DNA from: Dendrophyllia cribrosa
Lineage: Eukaryota; Cnidaria; Anthozoa; Scleractinia; Dendrophylliidae
Length of the DNA stretch: 64,000 nt
Assembly: GCA_024195265.1 (NCBI GenBank)
Contig: JAJLRJ010000010.1
Location: 33,078,176 to 33,142,175 of the forward strand
Direction: 5' to 3'
Both the position numbers and the translations under genes were made by a program. Numbering within the stretch: position 1 is the first letter of the stretch; every line of letters begins with the position of its first letter. The notes beneath the pieces are model-generated. The model had not been told where the DNA came from, did no database searches, and saw nothing but the letters and a program-made list of their open reading frames with translations. Positions 13,806 through 38,203 of the stretch are shown here, piece by piece.

Positions 13806-16800
13806 AGAAGGAGGGATTCCGGCTCTGCGTTTATCGTAATTCAACCCTACTTTGTTGTAGATCAATAATGAAAACTGAGCGACAATTTCGATTGTTTATG
13901 TCAGAGAAAAGGACATTTTCTCATCTACAAGTTCATTTCTCATATTGATCCACCTGTCAAACATAATTGCTCACGTACAATTTATTCCATAGCACGTTTA
14001 ATTTTTAAAGAGTAGCAGTCAAAATGTGACATAAAGGGCAACGAAAGTTTGCCTTAAAATGGCGGACGTTCTTTTTTTAAACCAAACACTTAAAATTGTG
14101 TTCTGGGCAAACAAAAGCAACCTTTGAACGATCTTCCATTTTCATCGGCAGATTTTGTTTTGGAAAAACTATTAAAGTGTTGAAAATGAAATAATAACGC
14201 GGAATACTGGATGACAAATAAACTTGTGCAACGCATCATACGTGAAAGAAAAGCGTGTAATTAGTTTAGTAATGACAGTTAGCAAATAAAATTTGTAGGG
14301 CAAATAAAACAGAACTTCATTCACGGAGAAGAAATACGTGCTAAAATGTTCAGTAGTCAGTCAGTAGGACACGAGGGTGTTGCATGGGCGTCTATCTTTG
14401 AAAAATAATTGTAAATTTACAAGATTTTTGCATATGAAACATAGCAACCGGCTTTGTTTTTACTTTTGGGTAAAATTAAGAAGTGAAATTCTATTTACAA
14501 GCTGTGACTAAAAGCTGTTAATTTCTAATGCGGCGCCCGTTGATAAGTTACCATAGTATTGCAGCTTGTAATTTGTAGTTACTGAAGGCCGCGCCAGAAA
14601 AGGTAGCAAAAACTGCCGCAGCCGAAATAAGCGAAAAAAAAAAGAGAGAAAGAAATAGAGAAAAGTCTCAATATTACCAATGATAATTTTTATCAGTATT
14701 TCTATTAATAATCAATGTCGCACAATATTTCGTAGGGCTTAGATATCTACGGGTCTTTGAAGCTGTTTTTGACAACGAACTTTCTAGTTTATTTTTCCGC
14801 AGTGGACAAATAATTTTTAACATGGATATGTCATTTAATTCCACAACGAAAAGTGCGACATTTTAATAGGCAGGGTCGATATTACGTTAGAATGGGTACT
14901 GTTTTTAATTTTCAAGACAGAAGTGAAATTCCTGTTTCAGTTCTTTTGAGAACGGTCAAGCAACACTGGTAAAAATGCAGCAAGTTACACGAAATCAGAG
15001 TGCATGGTTAAAATTTTGATGTATTTATATATAACAGCGATCAATCAACGAAAAATGTTGTCGTTTACGAGAAAGGTTTCTCAGTTTCAAAGCCAACACA
15101 TCTCACAAGCTAGCCAAACCCAACACAATTCATTTAAATGAAATACAGCTAGAACACCTTCAAAAAGCACATTTGCTCGACGATTTAGTTTTCCCGCTAA
15201 AATTTAACAAATTAAGTTTCTTACCTTATTTTTCTAGCGACGAGTTTCCTATGACAGCCTTTCCTCTGATAGAAGTCTACACTCGAATCTCTTCAAACTT
15301 AAATGCATTCATGTACTATCCGCCTCATACGTAAAGCAAATAAGTAGATTTAATTGATGTCCTGTTTTAGTATGCAAGCGTCACTCACGAAACAATCGCT
15401 GGGTGTTTGCTCGCAAGGAGCAGGTGATGTACCTTCATCACAGCGTTTGTAGCTCAAAATTACAGGACTTTTAATGATATTCTGTAAAATTACATTTATT
15501 CGCAGCTGTCATCTCGACACCATGGCAAAGTTCACGTATCTTCTCATAATTTCTTCAAGAGGGCACGTATTGAATCCAGTTTCAGTTGCCCGCCTTCGCG
15601 AAGACGTACCACTGTACTCATCTTGCTAGGCGACCAATCTCGTAAGCGAGCATCTCTTAACTTATCGTTGCTGTGCTCGATTTCAAATTTGAAGTAATGC
15701 AATTTTCAGTCGAACGCTGTTTATAGCCGGACTATTGAAAAACTCCTAGGTGACATGCGCTCCTCGTTAAAATATCATTATCGTTATTAATAGCCGTCCA
15801 TCTTTCCTAAACCAGAAGGGGGCCGCTTATGAAAGCTTCCACTTATTGGTTTTCACAGTACGAGATTAAACATATCCATAGGTTAAATGTCAGATACTAC
15901 GACTTTTGCATTCGTCGTTTTGTGGGTTTAAGCGAAATCTTGTTGAGTTTTCACTGCGCCTATAAAACGCCAGACAATTTTTCCCATTAATTTTTCTCGC
16001 CCCTCGGCAATTTCTTCTTTACCAAATTTCCCGTACACCGTTTCCGTTTTCAGATAAAAAAAGAAAATAAAAAAGGCAGGGTTAATTAACATTTGGACAC
16101 GGATTATTTACAGCCTTTTATACGCTTCATAATGTCGACGTTATTAAAAATTCTCGTTGGTAAAAACCTCTTTTACTTTTCATTCATGTATACAAGATAA
16201 ATTTTTTTGTGTTAACAAAGGCGGAGAATATGAAATATGCTTACTTGGCAAAAAGAACTGAAGATAAATCAAACTGAAAATAATGAGTAGAACTTTTTTT
16301 GGTGATAAATTAAGTTAAATCATTCATTAATGCGCATAAAATGAAAACGGAAATGTTTGCATGTAAATGACATTGTCACAGGAGAAATAAAATCGATTTT
16401 AAAAATACGCACAATTTTGCATGTAAATTAAAATTTCGAACGAATTATGCGAGCAAACACCCACTTGCAAGCTTCAATGTTGAACGACTATCCCTTAAAA
16501 TTTTAAAATAGTTTGCCGCTCTTTTATACCGCGTTCTCTCCCAAAATAAATTTAAGGAACGAATTCGCAACACTGCTTCGCACTAACAGAATATTACTTG
16601 GCTTTTTTACTGTTGTTATGAACGAGCCAACGTAAATATACAGATTAAGAATAATTTAAATGAGTTCAAGCTTGATCGGTTTATACAACTAACAATAAGT
16701 AAACTAGGATTTCATATATCTGATAAGAGAATATAAGTTATGCCTTTTGTGAAAGAAATAAGATAAAAAGTACCTGAAATCTGCGGTAGTGTAATATTGT

Positions 16801-17754
16801 GTTTCCACGCGTACTTACATAAATAATTCAACCAATAGGAGCGCGCTATAATCATATTCAGCTCATTTATGCGGAAGCTAACTATCTCATTATGATCCTT
16901 CTTTCCCTGCTTAGAGCGGACAAAGACAAAATTCATAAAAATTGCCAAATTTCATTTTCTAAAATAACTGAAATCAAACAGGAGAGTATTGCTCAATAGC
17001 TTTGATATGAGTTGTCAGAAATAAAAGTTGACGAACCATTTTTTTAACACTCCTTGATTTTACCCTACCAAGCATTGTTTCGTAAAATGCAATAAAAAAC
17101 ATAGGTCACCATAGTCGCTAAAAGTTACCGTATTTATCCCTGAGGTACTGCCTATTACGCGCGCGAATATCGGTCCACGTTACTTTACACGCTAGCTTGA
17201 AGCAAAGTTAAAATGGAATGCTTTAAAAACTGTAATGGATATGTTGTGGTTCAAATTTTATTTTCCTTTGTTTTTGGCTATGGTAATGTATGATAATGAG
17301 TTTTAAACAAAGAAAAATAAAATTTGAACCAAGGATAAAATTGAACCACAACAGATATAATGCATCGAACATAAGGAACTTTTTATATAAGATTAACGAC
17401 AAAGGTACAGTCTCAAACGATATTAACTCAAAAGCTTTATGCGTGCATGATAACAAGATCATAATTAATTATTTTATGCCCGTGAGTAATGGGTGTGTAA
17501 GTGTTTTTAGCGATAACGTTGTTTCTTGACGAAGAAAATTTTTAAAATTATTTCAACTCAAAGAAGATGATTTCGACAGTAAAATTAAGCAATAAAGAAG
17601 ATAGGTCACCGTGCTCGTTTAGGAGAAAACAACCTCTTATTCATTTGGCTAACTTATACTCAAAGGAAACCCACTTGGTTTGAACTGTGCGCGCGCTCGT
17701 GCAAACGCTAATGACGCAAGAAAATATGCGCAGTAGTGATGCACAATGCAATAC

Positions 17755-18060
17755 AAAGGCAGCATAATAAATAGCACCACAGGAAATTACTGCTCAACAG
17801 CTTTCATTTGAATGGTTACACTTTAAGAATTCATCCACAGACTCAACAGTTAGACCCACCTTGTACAGCATGACATACAGTACCACAGGAAAGTACTGCT
17901 CAGTAGCTTTCATTTGAATGGTCACACATTAGGATCTTATCCAGACTCAAAAGTTAGAACCACCTTGTACAGCATAATAAACAATGAAGTTACAAAGTGT
18001 GACCAAATAAAAGCTGTTGAGCAGCTTTTCAGCTTGTGCTTGTGCTGTTTATTATACTGT
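17755..18060 (+). repeat. ~110-bp tandem repeat family, locus 3
   Basis: Two to three units with agcataataaa, caccacaggaaa and tttcatttgaatggt words leading directly into the CAG/GTA array. Confidence 0.8.
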
Positions 18061-18741
18061 ACAAGGAAGTACGAAGTAGAGCAAGAGCAAGCAGCAGCAT
18101 CAGTAGCAGCAGCCGTAGTAACAGTAACAGCAGCAACAGCATCAGTAGCAGCAACAGCAGCAGCAATAGCAGCAGTAACAGCAACAGCAGTAGCAGCATC
18201 AGTAGTGACATTAGCAGCAGCAACAGCAGCAACATCAGCAGCAGCAACAGCAGTAGCAGCATCAGTAGTGACATTAGCAGCAGCAACAGCAGCAGCAGCA
18301 GCAATAGCAGCAGCAACAGCAGTAGCAGCATCAGTAGTGACATTAGCAGCAGCAACAGCAGCAGCATCAGCAATAGCAGCAGTAGCAGCAACAGCAGTAG
18401 CAGCATCAGTAGTGACATTAGCAGCAGCAACAGCAGCAACATCAGCAGCAGCAACAGCAGTAGCAGCATCAGTAGTGACATTAGCAGCAGCAACAGCAGC
18501 AACAGCAGCAGCAGCAATAGCAGCAGCAACAGCAGTAGCAGCATCAGTAGTGACATTAGCAGCAGCAACAGCAGCAGCATCAGCAATAGCAGCAGTAGCA
18601 GCAACAGCAGTAGCAGCATCAGTAGTGACATTAGCAGCAGCAACAGCAGCAGCATCAGCAGCAGCAGTAGCAGCAACAGCAGTAGCAGCATCAGTAGTGA
18701 CATTAGCAGCAGCAACAGCAGCAGCAGCAGCAGCAGCAGCA

Positions 18742-18835
18742 ATACTTCAAACTTTCTTTATTTACTCATTTTTTACAACTATATTTTAAAAAAATATCTA
18801 CACACATTTTGAACTAAGTGCTAATAATTTAGCAG
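18742..18835 (-). mobile_element. LINE 3'-end fragment inside CAG array, copy 1
   Basis: Sequence ttcaaactttctttatttac through tttgaactaagtgctaataa matches 62750-62850, where it is the 3' UTR of a LINE remnant. Confidence 0.8.
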
Positions 18836-18951
18836 TAGCAATAGCAGTAGCAGCATCAGTAGTGACATTAGCAGCAGCAGCAGCAATAGCAGCAGCAATA
18901 ACAGTAGCAGCATCAGTAGTGACATTAGCAGCAGCAACAGCAGCAGCAGCA

Positions 18952-19048
18952 ATACTTCAAACTTTCTTTATTTACTCATTTTCTACAACTATATTTAAAA
19001 AAAATATCTACACACATTTTGAACTAAGTACTAATAATTTAGCAGTAG
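18952..19048 (-). mobile_element. LINE 3'-end fragment inside CAG array, copy 2
   Basis: Near-identical to 18742-18835, including the flanking array words on both sides, so this is probably a local duplication of array plus LINE tail. Confidence 0.8.
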
Positions 19049-19844
19049 CAATAGCAGTAGCAGCATCAGTAGTGACATTAGCAGCAGCAACAGCAGCAGC
19101 AGCAGCAATAGCAGCAGTAGCAATAGCAGCGACAGCAGCAGCAATAGCGGCATCAGTAGTAACAGTAGCAGCAACGGCAGAAGCAGTAGTACCAGCAGCG
19201 GCGGCAGCAGCAGCAGCAGCAGTAATAGTAGTAGCAGCAGTAGTAGTAGTAGTAGTTGCTGCGAAGCACCAGCTTCGCAGCAGACTATTTCGAAAGGACA
19301 TGATGACGTCACGAACACACGATTGCTAGATACCAAAGTCCTGAGGCAAAAAAAAAATGTTTGTCGCGAACTTTGTCGTACAAAATGCCTCGATTTCGTG
19401 CATTCAGAACGGCCTGGAACGGGGTTGGAAAGAACGGCCTTGCCGCCATGATGGATTCCGCAATGCAAATGGATTCCACAATACAAACCGATTTGGTAAG
19501 TGAAAATATATCGCAACCGCTTATAAAGATGTTGCCAAAAATGTTTATCAGAACATTTATACAAATCGTCGGGAAACTCTGTACTTCCAGTCGTCGAAAA
19601 ATAAGGAACATGTTGCGAGTAAGCCAGTAAAACTGCATCTTCCGATCGTGTAGTGAAGCTGAACACAGAAACTACAAGTAATGCCACTAATCACAACAAT
19701 CTAACTTTAATATCGGCCTTTTTGGCCAGCAACTGAGAGGGCTCTGCACTCTGCGTATCAATTGTGACATTTTTTTTTTAATTTTCAGTCACGTCCCCGT
19801 TGTTTCGTGACACGACCGTCCGTTTGGTTTGTTTAGACCCGGTT

Positions 19845-20246
19845 CAGACGCCGAACTTTTCATGAGCCGAACCTAATACCGTGAATTAAGTACATGAAAA
19901 GTTCGGCGTCTGAATCAATTAAGAACGGCTATTTGAATTTGGAACGGCTCAGCCGTTCTTTCCGCCTGGCTTAGCCGGGAATTTCGGCTTTGGAACGGCT
20001 TTGATTCAGACGCCGAACTTTTCATGAGCCGAACCTAATGCATAAATTATTATAACGACTGGTGCGTGTTCTGACATCTTTGCCTGAAAATCGCTGACCT
20101 TTCGATTTGTTTCTCTTCAAACTGAATTAAGTTCGGCTAATTAGGTTCGGCGTCTGAATCAACAGGCGTACTTTTGTTAATTTGGGTCGGTCCAAATTCG
20201 AATTAAGTTCGGCTCATGAAAAGTTCGGCGTCTGAACCGGGCCTTT
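19845..20246. mobile_element. Foldback MITE (cccggttcagacgccgaac ends)
   Basis: Left arm acccggttcagacgccgaac is complemented at the right end (gttcggcgtctgaaccgggc). Internal copies of the same arm at about 19900 and 20010-20035 suggest a nested or duplicated element. Confidence 0.85.
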
Positions 20247-20451
20247 AAATGAAAATAATTCGCGATGGCCAAATTCGAAAATTTATATAATTTAAGAAAG
20301 CTTTTAGGATATAGCACCATTTTAATAGATTTTGGAATATCCATGCATTGTGAGTAAATTGTGACTTTTAAACTGCTGACAAACATGACGGACGCGCTGC
20401 TCTAATCCGGGTCAAAACAAAGTAATTACTTTGCTTTGGGATTTACGAAAC

Positions 20452-20488
20452 TAGTAGTAGTAGTAGCAGTAGTAGTAGCAGTAGCAGT

Positions 20489-20539
<51 letters not shown>

Positions 20540-20590
20540 CTAGCAATAGCAATAACAGCAGCAGCAGCAGCAACAGTAGCACAGGGACCG
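20452..20590. repeat. AGT/AGC trinucleotide repeat
   Basis: A run of agt then agc triplets; a second short run lies at 20729-20777, both flanking a G-rich dispersed repeat. Confidence 0.9.
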
Positions 20591-21654
20591 CGGAGCAAGG
20601 TGAAAAGTGGGAGGGCTGACAATTGAAAATAATTTTTTCATATTGAAAATCGAAAAAAAGTGGGGGCGGGGGCGCAAAAAAGTGGTGGGGCCGCGGCCCT
20701 ACCAGCCCCTCCCCCTCCTTGGTCCCTGTAGCAGCAGCAGTAGTAGTAGCAGCAGTAGTAGCAGCAGCAGTAACAGTACTCGGGTTTGAGGTTTTTGGCA
20801 ACAATGAACATCTGCCAGAAAAGAAGCTAATCATGACTCAGTTCTTGATGCATGTTTACCTTTGTAGACGCAAAACTTCAAACAACAAAAATGCATTTTA
20901 TTTTTAATTACGAATAATATATTTCCTTTAATTATAAACAAGGATTATTTGTTCAGTCAGATGTTTCAATTTTTTTCATAACCTTATATATTCTTTGTTA
21001 AAAATTATAATATACAAATTTACCATAAATTTATAAAATTATCAACGCGCTTTTGCATTATAATTGTTGAAGGTTCACAAATTAGAAATGAGTCTATATA
21101 AAATGATACTATTTAAAATAAAACACTCCATAATCTTAGGTTTCCGTCTTTAACATAAAGAGAATTAAATTTGAATAACTAATAAAATGCAAACATGCTA
21201 AGTAAGGCCATAAAAATACAGTATTAAAACACAAGTACTACACTAACTAATTTTACAAAGTTAACAGCTATGAATATTTAGTGTTCTTTTAAGTTTTAAC
21301 AATTTAACTTTCGACCACTATGAAGAAAATTTCAGCAACACGATGGAAAGCAGGCAGTTATTTTGAAGGGGCACTGTCCCGGCTGAAATATCGTGTTTTC
21401 ATGATTATGGCCAGGAGATTGCTTTAAACACGAAATTCCGGTATAAAAGGCTTAGCTCCTCCCCCATTTCACACCTTTTGGGTGTGAAATGCAAATTAAG
21501 GCGTCTTTCAGTCACCAAACGTTTTAACTTGCGCGTCCTTTAAATATAATTTGCTTTAAAAATCTAATTAAACCAATATTTTACCTAAGCAAAAAAAGAA
21601 ATAGAAGTTCATAAAGACTTCTGATCTAACTTTCATAAAGTTTTTCCGAATCGT

Positions 21655-21822
21655 GTTAGCAATGGTCTTAGTAATGACGCATGTTTGTTGTCAGTTGTTC
21701 GCCGAAGTTCCGGTATAAAAGGAGCCTGGCCTGGCCATTCTCACGTCTAGTCGTCAATCAACCACTGAAACATTAACAACTGACAACAAACATGCGTCAT
21801 TACTAAGACCATTGCTAACAAG
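21655..21822. repeat. Near-perfect inverted repeat enclosing a TATA-box-like segment
   Basis: Arms of about 42 bp (starting ttagcaatggtcttagtaat, complement at 21776-21821) enclose ccggtataaaaggagcc. The word ccggtataaaagg also occurs at 21440. Confidence 0.8.
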
Positions 21823-22335
21823 CTTGCTTTAAGCTTTCTTGATTATCTTAACAGGAACAAAAAATCGCCAAACGTGTGATGGACGCAAAGAATATGAACT
21901 AAAAAGACAAAATAACGACCAAGAAACTCAAACTTCCACCAGAATGGAAACTTTGATTTCTTGACCGCCTGTCAAGAAATCAAAATTGTTGAACAGCAAT
22001 CCACTTCCATCCTTGTAATCCTGCACTTTTTATCCAAACTGCTCCTTCTGTTTTGTTCTGCAGAATCTTTTTATTCAATTTAGTTGTATATTTGGTGACA
22101 TTTGGCGACATCAGAACATAGAAATTAAAGGCCCACTTTCACCCAAAAGACGTTGCGATCATTTGTTTTGTAATGCTCCATTGTTCATACGCGTGATCTG
22201 ATTGGTTGCACGCATTCAAGCGTGAATTTCATGTTACACGAAATTCAGCACAGAAAGTGATCACGGCGCGCACAGCATTTTGCGTAAAGGTGGGCCTTTA
22301 AGTAAGCAAAATTTCGTTATCTCGGCGGGACATTA

Positions 22336-22572
22336 GCGACCTTCAGATTTGACTACGAGTACGAAATCGAGTACGAGTACGACTTTGGAATTTCGAGATA
22401 ATTGTATCCACCGAACTGTAACCCCTTCCTGTTGCTGACTAACACGTAAATAAACGTTATAGGGATAAGATTGGTGTGATAATTAAGTATATGAGGTACA
22501 CGAATTTGGTTTGAAAACTCGTACTCGTACTCAATCTCGTACTCGTAGTCCAATCTGAAGGTCGCCACTGAG
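22336..22572. mobile_element. Foldback MITE abutting the PARG stop codon
   Basis: Left arm gcgaccttcagatttgacta and right arm complement (22547-22567), with inner gtacgag-repeat arms. It ends 3 bp from the TAA of PARG, so it must form the start of the 3' UTR if the last exon is right. Confidence 0.8.
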
Positions 22573-22574
22573 TT

Positions 22575-35024
<12,450 letters not shown>

Positions 35025-35807
35025 GAATGATCCTTGAGCTAGTAATCAACAGAAGAGACCGCGTGAAGAATGAATTTAAGATTAAGTTACACTAAACATT
35101 TCTTCAAGAATATCCAAATCCTTGCTGTCATTCTTGTAAACTGAGAAAAAAGATAAAATTCCTACTTTTGTCGTTTAACCTTAATAACTGAAAAGTAAAA
35201 CTGCTTTTTGAAACCAAGAGGTGCATCGAAGCATTCCGCTATAAAAGCGGGCCGCCGTCATAACAAACGCGAAGTGATAGTGTGGAACACGATACACGAT
35301 CGATAAGATCAAAGTGCCATTTCTCACTACTCACTTACCCAATTCCATCCAAATACGGTTCAAAGAATATCGAGCTTGATCTATCGATTTCAATTTCGCA
35401 TTCTTTCGTCTATACAAATTGCTTTGAGGTGATAAAAATCTGTACAACTATTTTGTCTCTTGTTAGTTGTTTTTATTAAAATTCACTCTGAATAATTTAT
35501 ACATCACGAGGACAAAAATAAATAACATAAATTTGACAAAGGTTTCTGTATTTCATATAAACAGCTCTCAAAAATATCTAAAATGATACAAAATGCTTAA
35601 AAAATAGACTTTTGTGAAAAAAGAAAAAAATTAATGCAATTTTTCACAGGATGTGTCATTAGAAGGTGGCCAGATTTAAAGCTAAACTTTCTTTTGCACC
35701 AAAATATTTTACTTTGTAATAGTGGTAAACTAACAATGTACCGCTCAAAAGTTCTCACTTGTCATACTGCAGTTGCAGGGCTGATAAAAAAACAACATCC
35801 GGTTATT

Positions 35808-36030
35808 TATGAGGGTGCATGCGCCAGTTTCTTGAATTGAAACTTGAAAAGTTTACCCTAAATTTTTCAAGTTAAAGTGTCAATTTCAAAATGATGCCGA
35901 CTAGTGGCAGCGGTCACGGTGGAAATCCAAGAAACTCCACGCCATTTACAAAAATGACACTTCAACTTGAAAAATTTAGGCTAAACTTTTCAAGTTTTGA
36001 TTCAAGAAACTGGCACATGCACCCTCGTGA
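35808..36030. mobile_element. Foldback MITE
   Basis: Arms gagggtgcatgcgccagttt and complement at 36005-36026; second inner pair cttgaaaagtttaccctaaa. Confidence 0.85.
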
Positions 36031-36104
36031 CAGTGTCACTTTTAACAAAGTTTAAATGGCGTTTAACAAAACTGCGGTTAGAACCAATTTTAAACTGACC
36101 TAAT

Positions 36105-36288
36105 ATACCATTTATTACCTTGTCAGAACTGGCCAGCTGGGCCATACAATTCGTAAGTCACAACTGGGAAATTCGTAAATCGCACACATCACTTTGATGG
36201 AGTTGTAGAACAGGTCTTCAAAAAAGTGCATTCTGTGGACAAACTGAGTGGTCTGGCCAGCCAGTTCTAACAAATGGTAAGTGCCCTA
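36105..36288. mobile_element. Foldback MITE
   Basis: Left ccatttattaccttgtcaga... and right ttctaacaaatggtaagtgc are imperfect inverted arms; inner ggccagctggg pairs with tggccagcc. Confidence 0.55.
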
Positions 36289-37092
36289 CGTTAATCTTTG
36301 TCTAAATAACAGCCCAATAACATTTTTTTTATCACTGATATGGTTGAACCTCTGCAAACAGAAACCTCTTGTAAGCATACATTCATGGTCCCAGTCACAC
36401 TCCAATACAACATTGTAGACCTACCATAAACAGATGACACCACTCCTAGTAAGTGGTCTGTTCATAAATTCTTCATTGTGTTCCAAGGGTGTCCTCTTAC
36501 AGGAGAACCTACTGTATATGTATATTGAAAGAACCAAATATGTTGCTATAAAATACTGCCAGAATAGTATATATCAGGCAGTTCTACTGGCAGCAACGTC
36601 ATGGCAAAACTGTTGGCATGTCTTGGTACCCAGGTAACATTAATGAACTGGATGAAGGCTCTCAGTGTATTTTGACTTACAACAGAAACCTTTAAGTGAT
36701 GCTTGCTTGCAAAACATAATTTAACTACTAATGTCAGTTATTGACAGGTCACCCTTGCATTGTTAAAGAATTAATTTATCGCAACACTAAATTTGCACAA
36801 CAGAGGGGTACTTTACAGTAATGACAGAGGTAAAATTAAAAGTGGGTTCAAAATTGAAAGAAGGTTATGATCTGGCGAAAATCTACACAACAGAAGCAGA
36901 AGACGAATCAGAAGAAAGAAATCTTCTAATCCTTCTGATTCTGATTCTGTAGAGCTTGTTAATCTCATCATGACTTCACTTCTGATTCTATCACTAGTGT
37001 GAATTACCCTACATGGCTGTTTTCTCAATATATTAATTTCAGGCCTTGACCTTTTTGTCATTTTTGAGAGCCCTTTGTTTTGACATATCCCC

Positions 37093-37386
37093 ATAGAGCA
37101 GTTCTCAATTGAGTGTCAAAAGAAATTTCGTGATTGCTTTGGTTTTGCATTGCTACGCTTTGAGATTGGCTAAAATATCTCACACCACTTTCTCAACCAG
37201 TCAAACATAAAACCAAAACAAATTGTGAGTAACTTCCTCATGTGCATTTTCTGCGCTTAGTGCCAGCTACATGTATTTGCTTCGAGCTCTGATTGGTTCA
37301 TTGGATTGCCTGCATCTGTTTTGATTTGCCAGAGTATAGTAATTATTTTGGTTTTGGTTTTATGATACTTAAGTGAAAACTGATAT
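37093..37386. mobile_element. MITE family A, copy 2
   Basis: Begins atagagcagttctcaattga and shares the gctttggttttgcattgcta and gctctgattggttcatt blocks with 46769-47055; right terminal repeat is degraded. It lies just 3' of the ZZ/EF-hand stop codon. Confidence 0.8.
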
Positions 37387-37436
37387 AGAGGAGGCTAAAC
37401 GAGGGCAGAAACCATTTGCAAAATGCCTGTTCAGGG

Positions 37437-38203
37437 TTAAAATATTGTACCCAGGGCTTCGAACCAAGCAAGGAAGGTGTTATCATTTGCAGCCCAAGCT
37501 TGAAATTCCTCAAAGGAGATCTTGCCATCCTTATCAGTGTCTGCACAATGGAATACATTGTTCACCATCTCATCAATTGCATCTTGTGACATGGCCTCCA
37601 TGATTGGCCACCTTCCATCAACGCCTCGAGTGCTGGTGCTACCAGGGTTATTCATTACCATTGCTGGTTTCCCAGTTGATGTTGATGGACCACTGTCACT
37701 GGGAATTGGGGCATTAAACACTGCAGACACCGGTTTGTCAGCAGAATCATCAAATGACGCCATCATTTCCTCTTCGCATGACCTCACAACATCGCGCACA
37801 AGCTCCAGGCTCACTTCAAAGTATGCTTTGAACATGCTCCTTAAATTCTCCTTTGAAACATAGCCTTTCTTTTCAATGTCACACCCAGCAAAAGCATATG
37901 GGATCTTCTCTTTCTCACTGCCTTTGACAAGGATAGAGAGGGCTATGACAAACTCGTCAACATCAATTATACCGTCATTATTTCGATCATAAAATTTAAA
38001 CATCTGATCCATGACTAGGTTTTTGTTTTGTCCCAAGGGACCCAAGCACTTGTCAAACACTTCACGATTAATCCCCGCCGTTTCAGTTGCCAGTGTCTTG
38101 AATTGCTCAACCAGTGCTTCTATCTCGGCTTGGTCAAAATGACTTTGTTCTCTGAGATTTTGAATGTCATCCCAGGACATGACGCACGGGTGATCCTTGA
38201 TAC
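37437..38203 (-). CDS. ZZ/EF-hand gene exon 2: EF-hands
   Basis: Acceptor CGTGCAG at 38204. It codes for residues 178-432, with two canonical and one degenerate EF-hand and a TAA stop at 37437-37439. A Ser/Pro/Thr-rich linker (PSTSTGKPAM, STSTRG) separates the EF-hand pair from the last EF-hand. Confidence 0.88.

Larger units (their letters stand above)
18078..19260. repeat. CAG/GTA compound trinucleotide array with higher-order units
   Basis: About 1.2 kb of gca/gta/aca triplets. A higher-order unit containing agcatcagtagtgacattag recurs at least nine times at roughly 55-120 bp spacing. All forward frames and two reverse frames stay open over most of it because the triplets carry no stops. 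The array is interrupted by two copies of a LINE 3'-UTR fragment (18742-18835 and 18952-19048). Confidence 0.95.
1..22335. other. Gene-free, repeat-rich region
   Basis: No exon chain or recognisable protein is visible on either strand. Open frames here are short or low-complexity. The region holds microsatellites, foldback elements, dispersed repeats and a long CAG/GTA compound repeat, listed separately. Unlisted stretches (such as 3,800-7,300, 8,000-9,000 and 14,000-17,700) appear to be plain AT-rich unique sequence. Confidence 0.6.
35025..37092. other. Intergenic region 5' of PARG
   Basis: No exon recognised. It holds a foldback at 35808-36030 (gtgcatgcgccagtttcttg arms), another at 36105-36288 (ccatttattaccttgtcaga arms), and AT-rich sequence. 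It should include the PARG promoter; I see no decisive element. Confidence 0.6.

Noticed and set aside
18078..19260. CRISPR-like array
   Set aside because: Eukaryotic context; repeats are triplet-based without constant spacers.
17914..19329. Long open frames (up to 291 codons) of poly-Ala, Ser/Asn and poly-Leu
   Set aside because: They are products of a stop-free trinucleotide array, open in most frames, with no domain or splice context. Not treated as genes.
22353..22568. 71-codon minus-strand frame rich in Tyr/Glu (DYEYEIEYEYEF)
   Set aside because: Produced by gtacgag/ctcgtac repeats of a foldback MITE.
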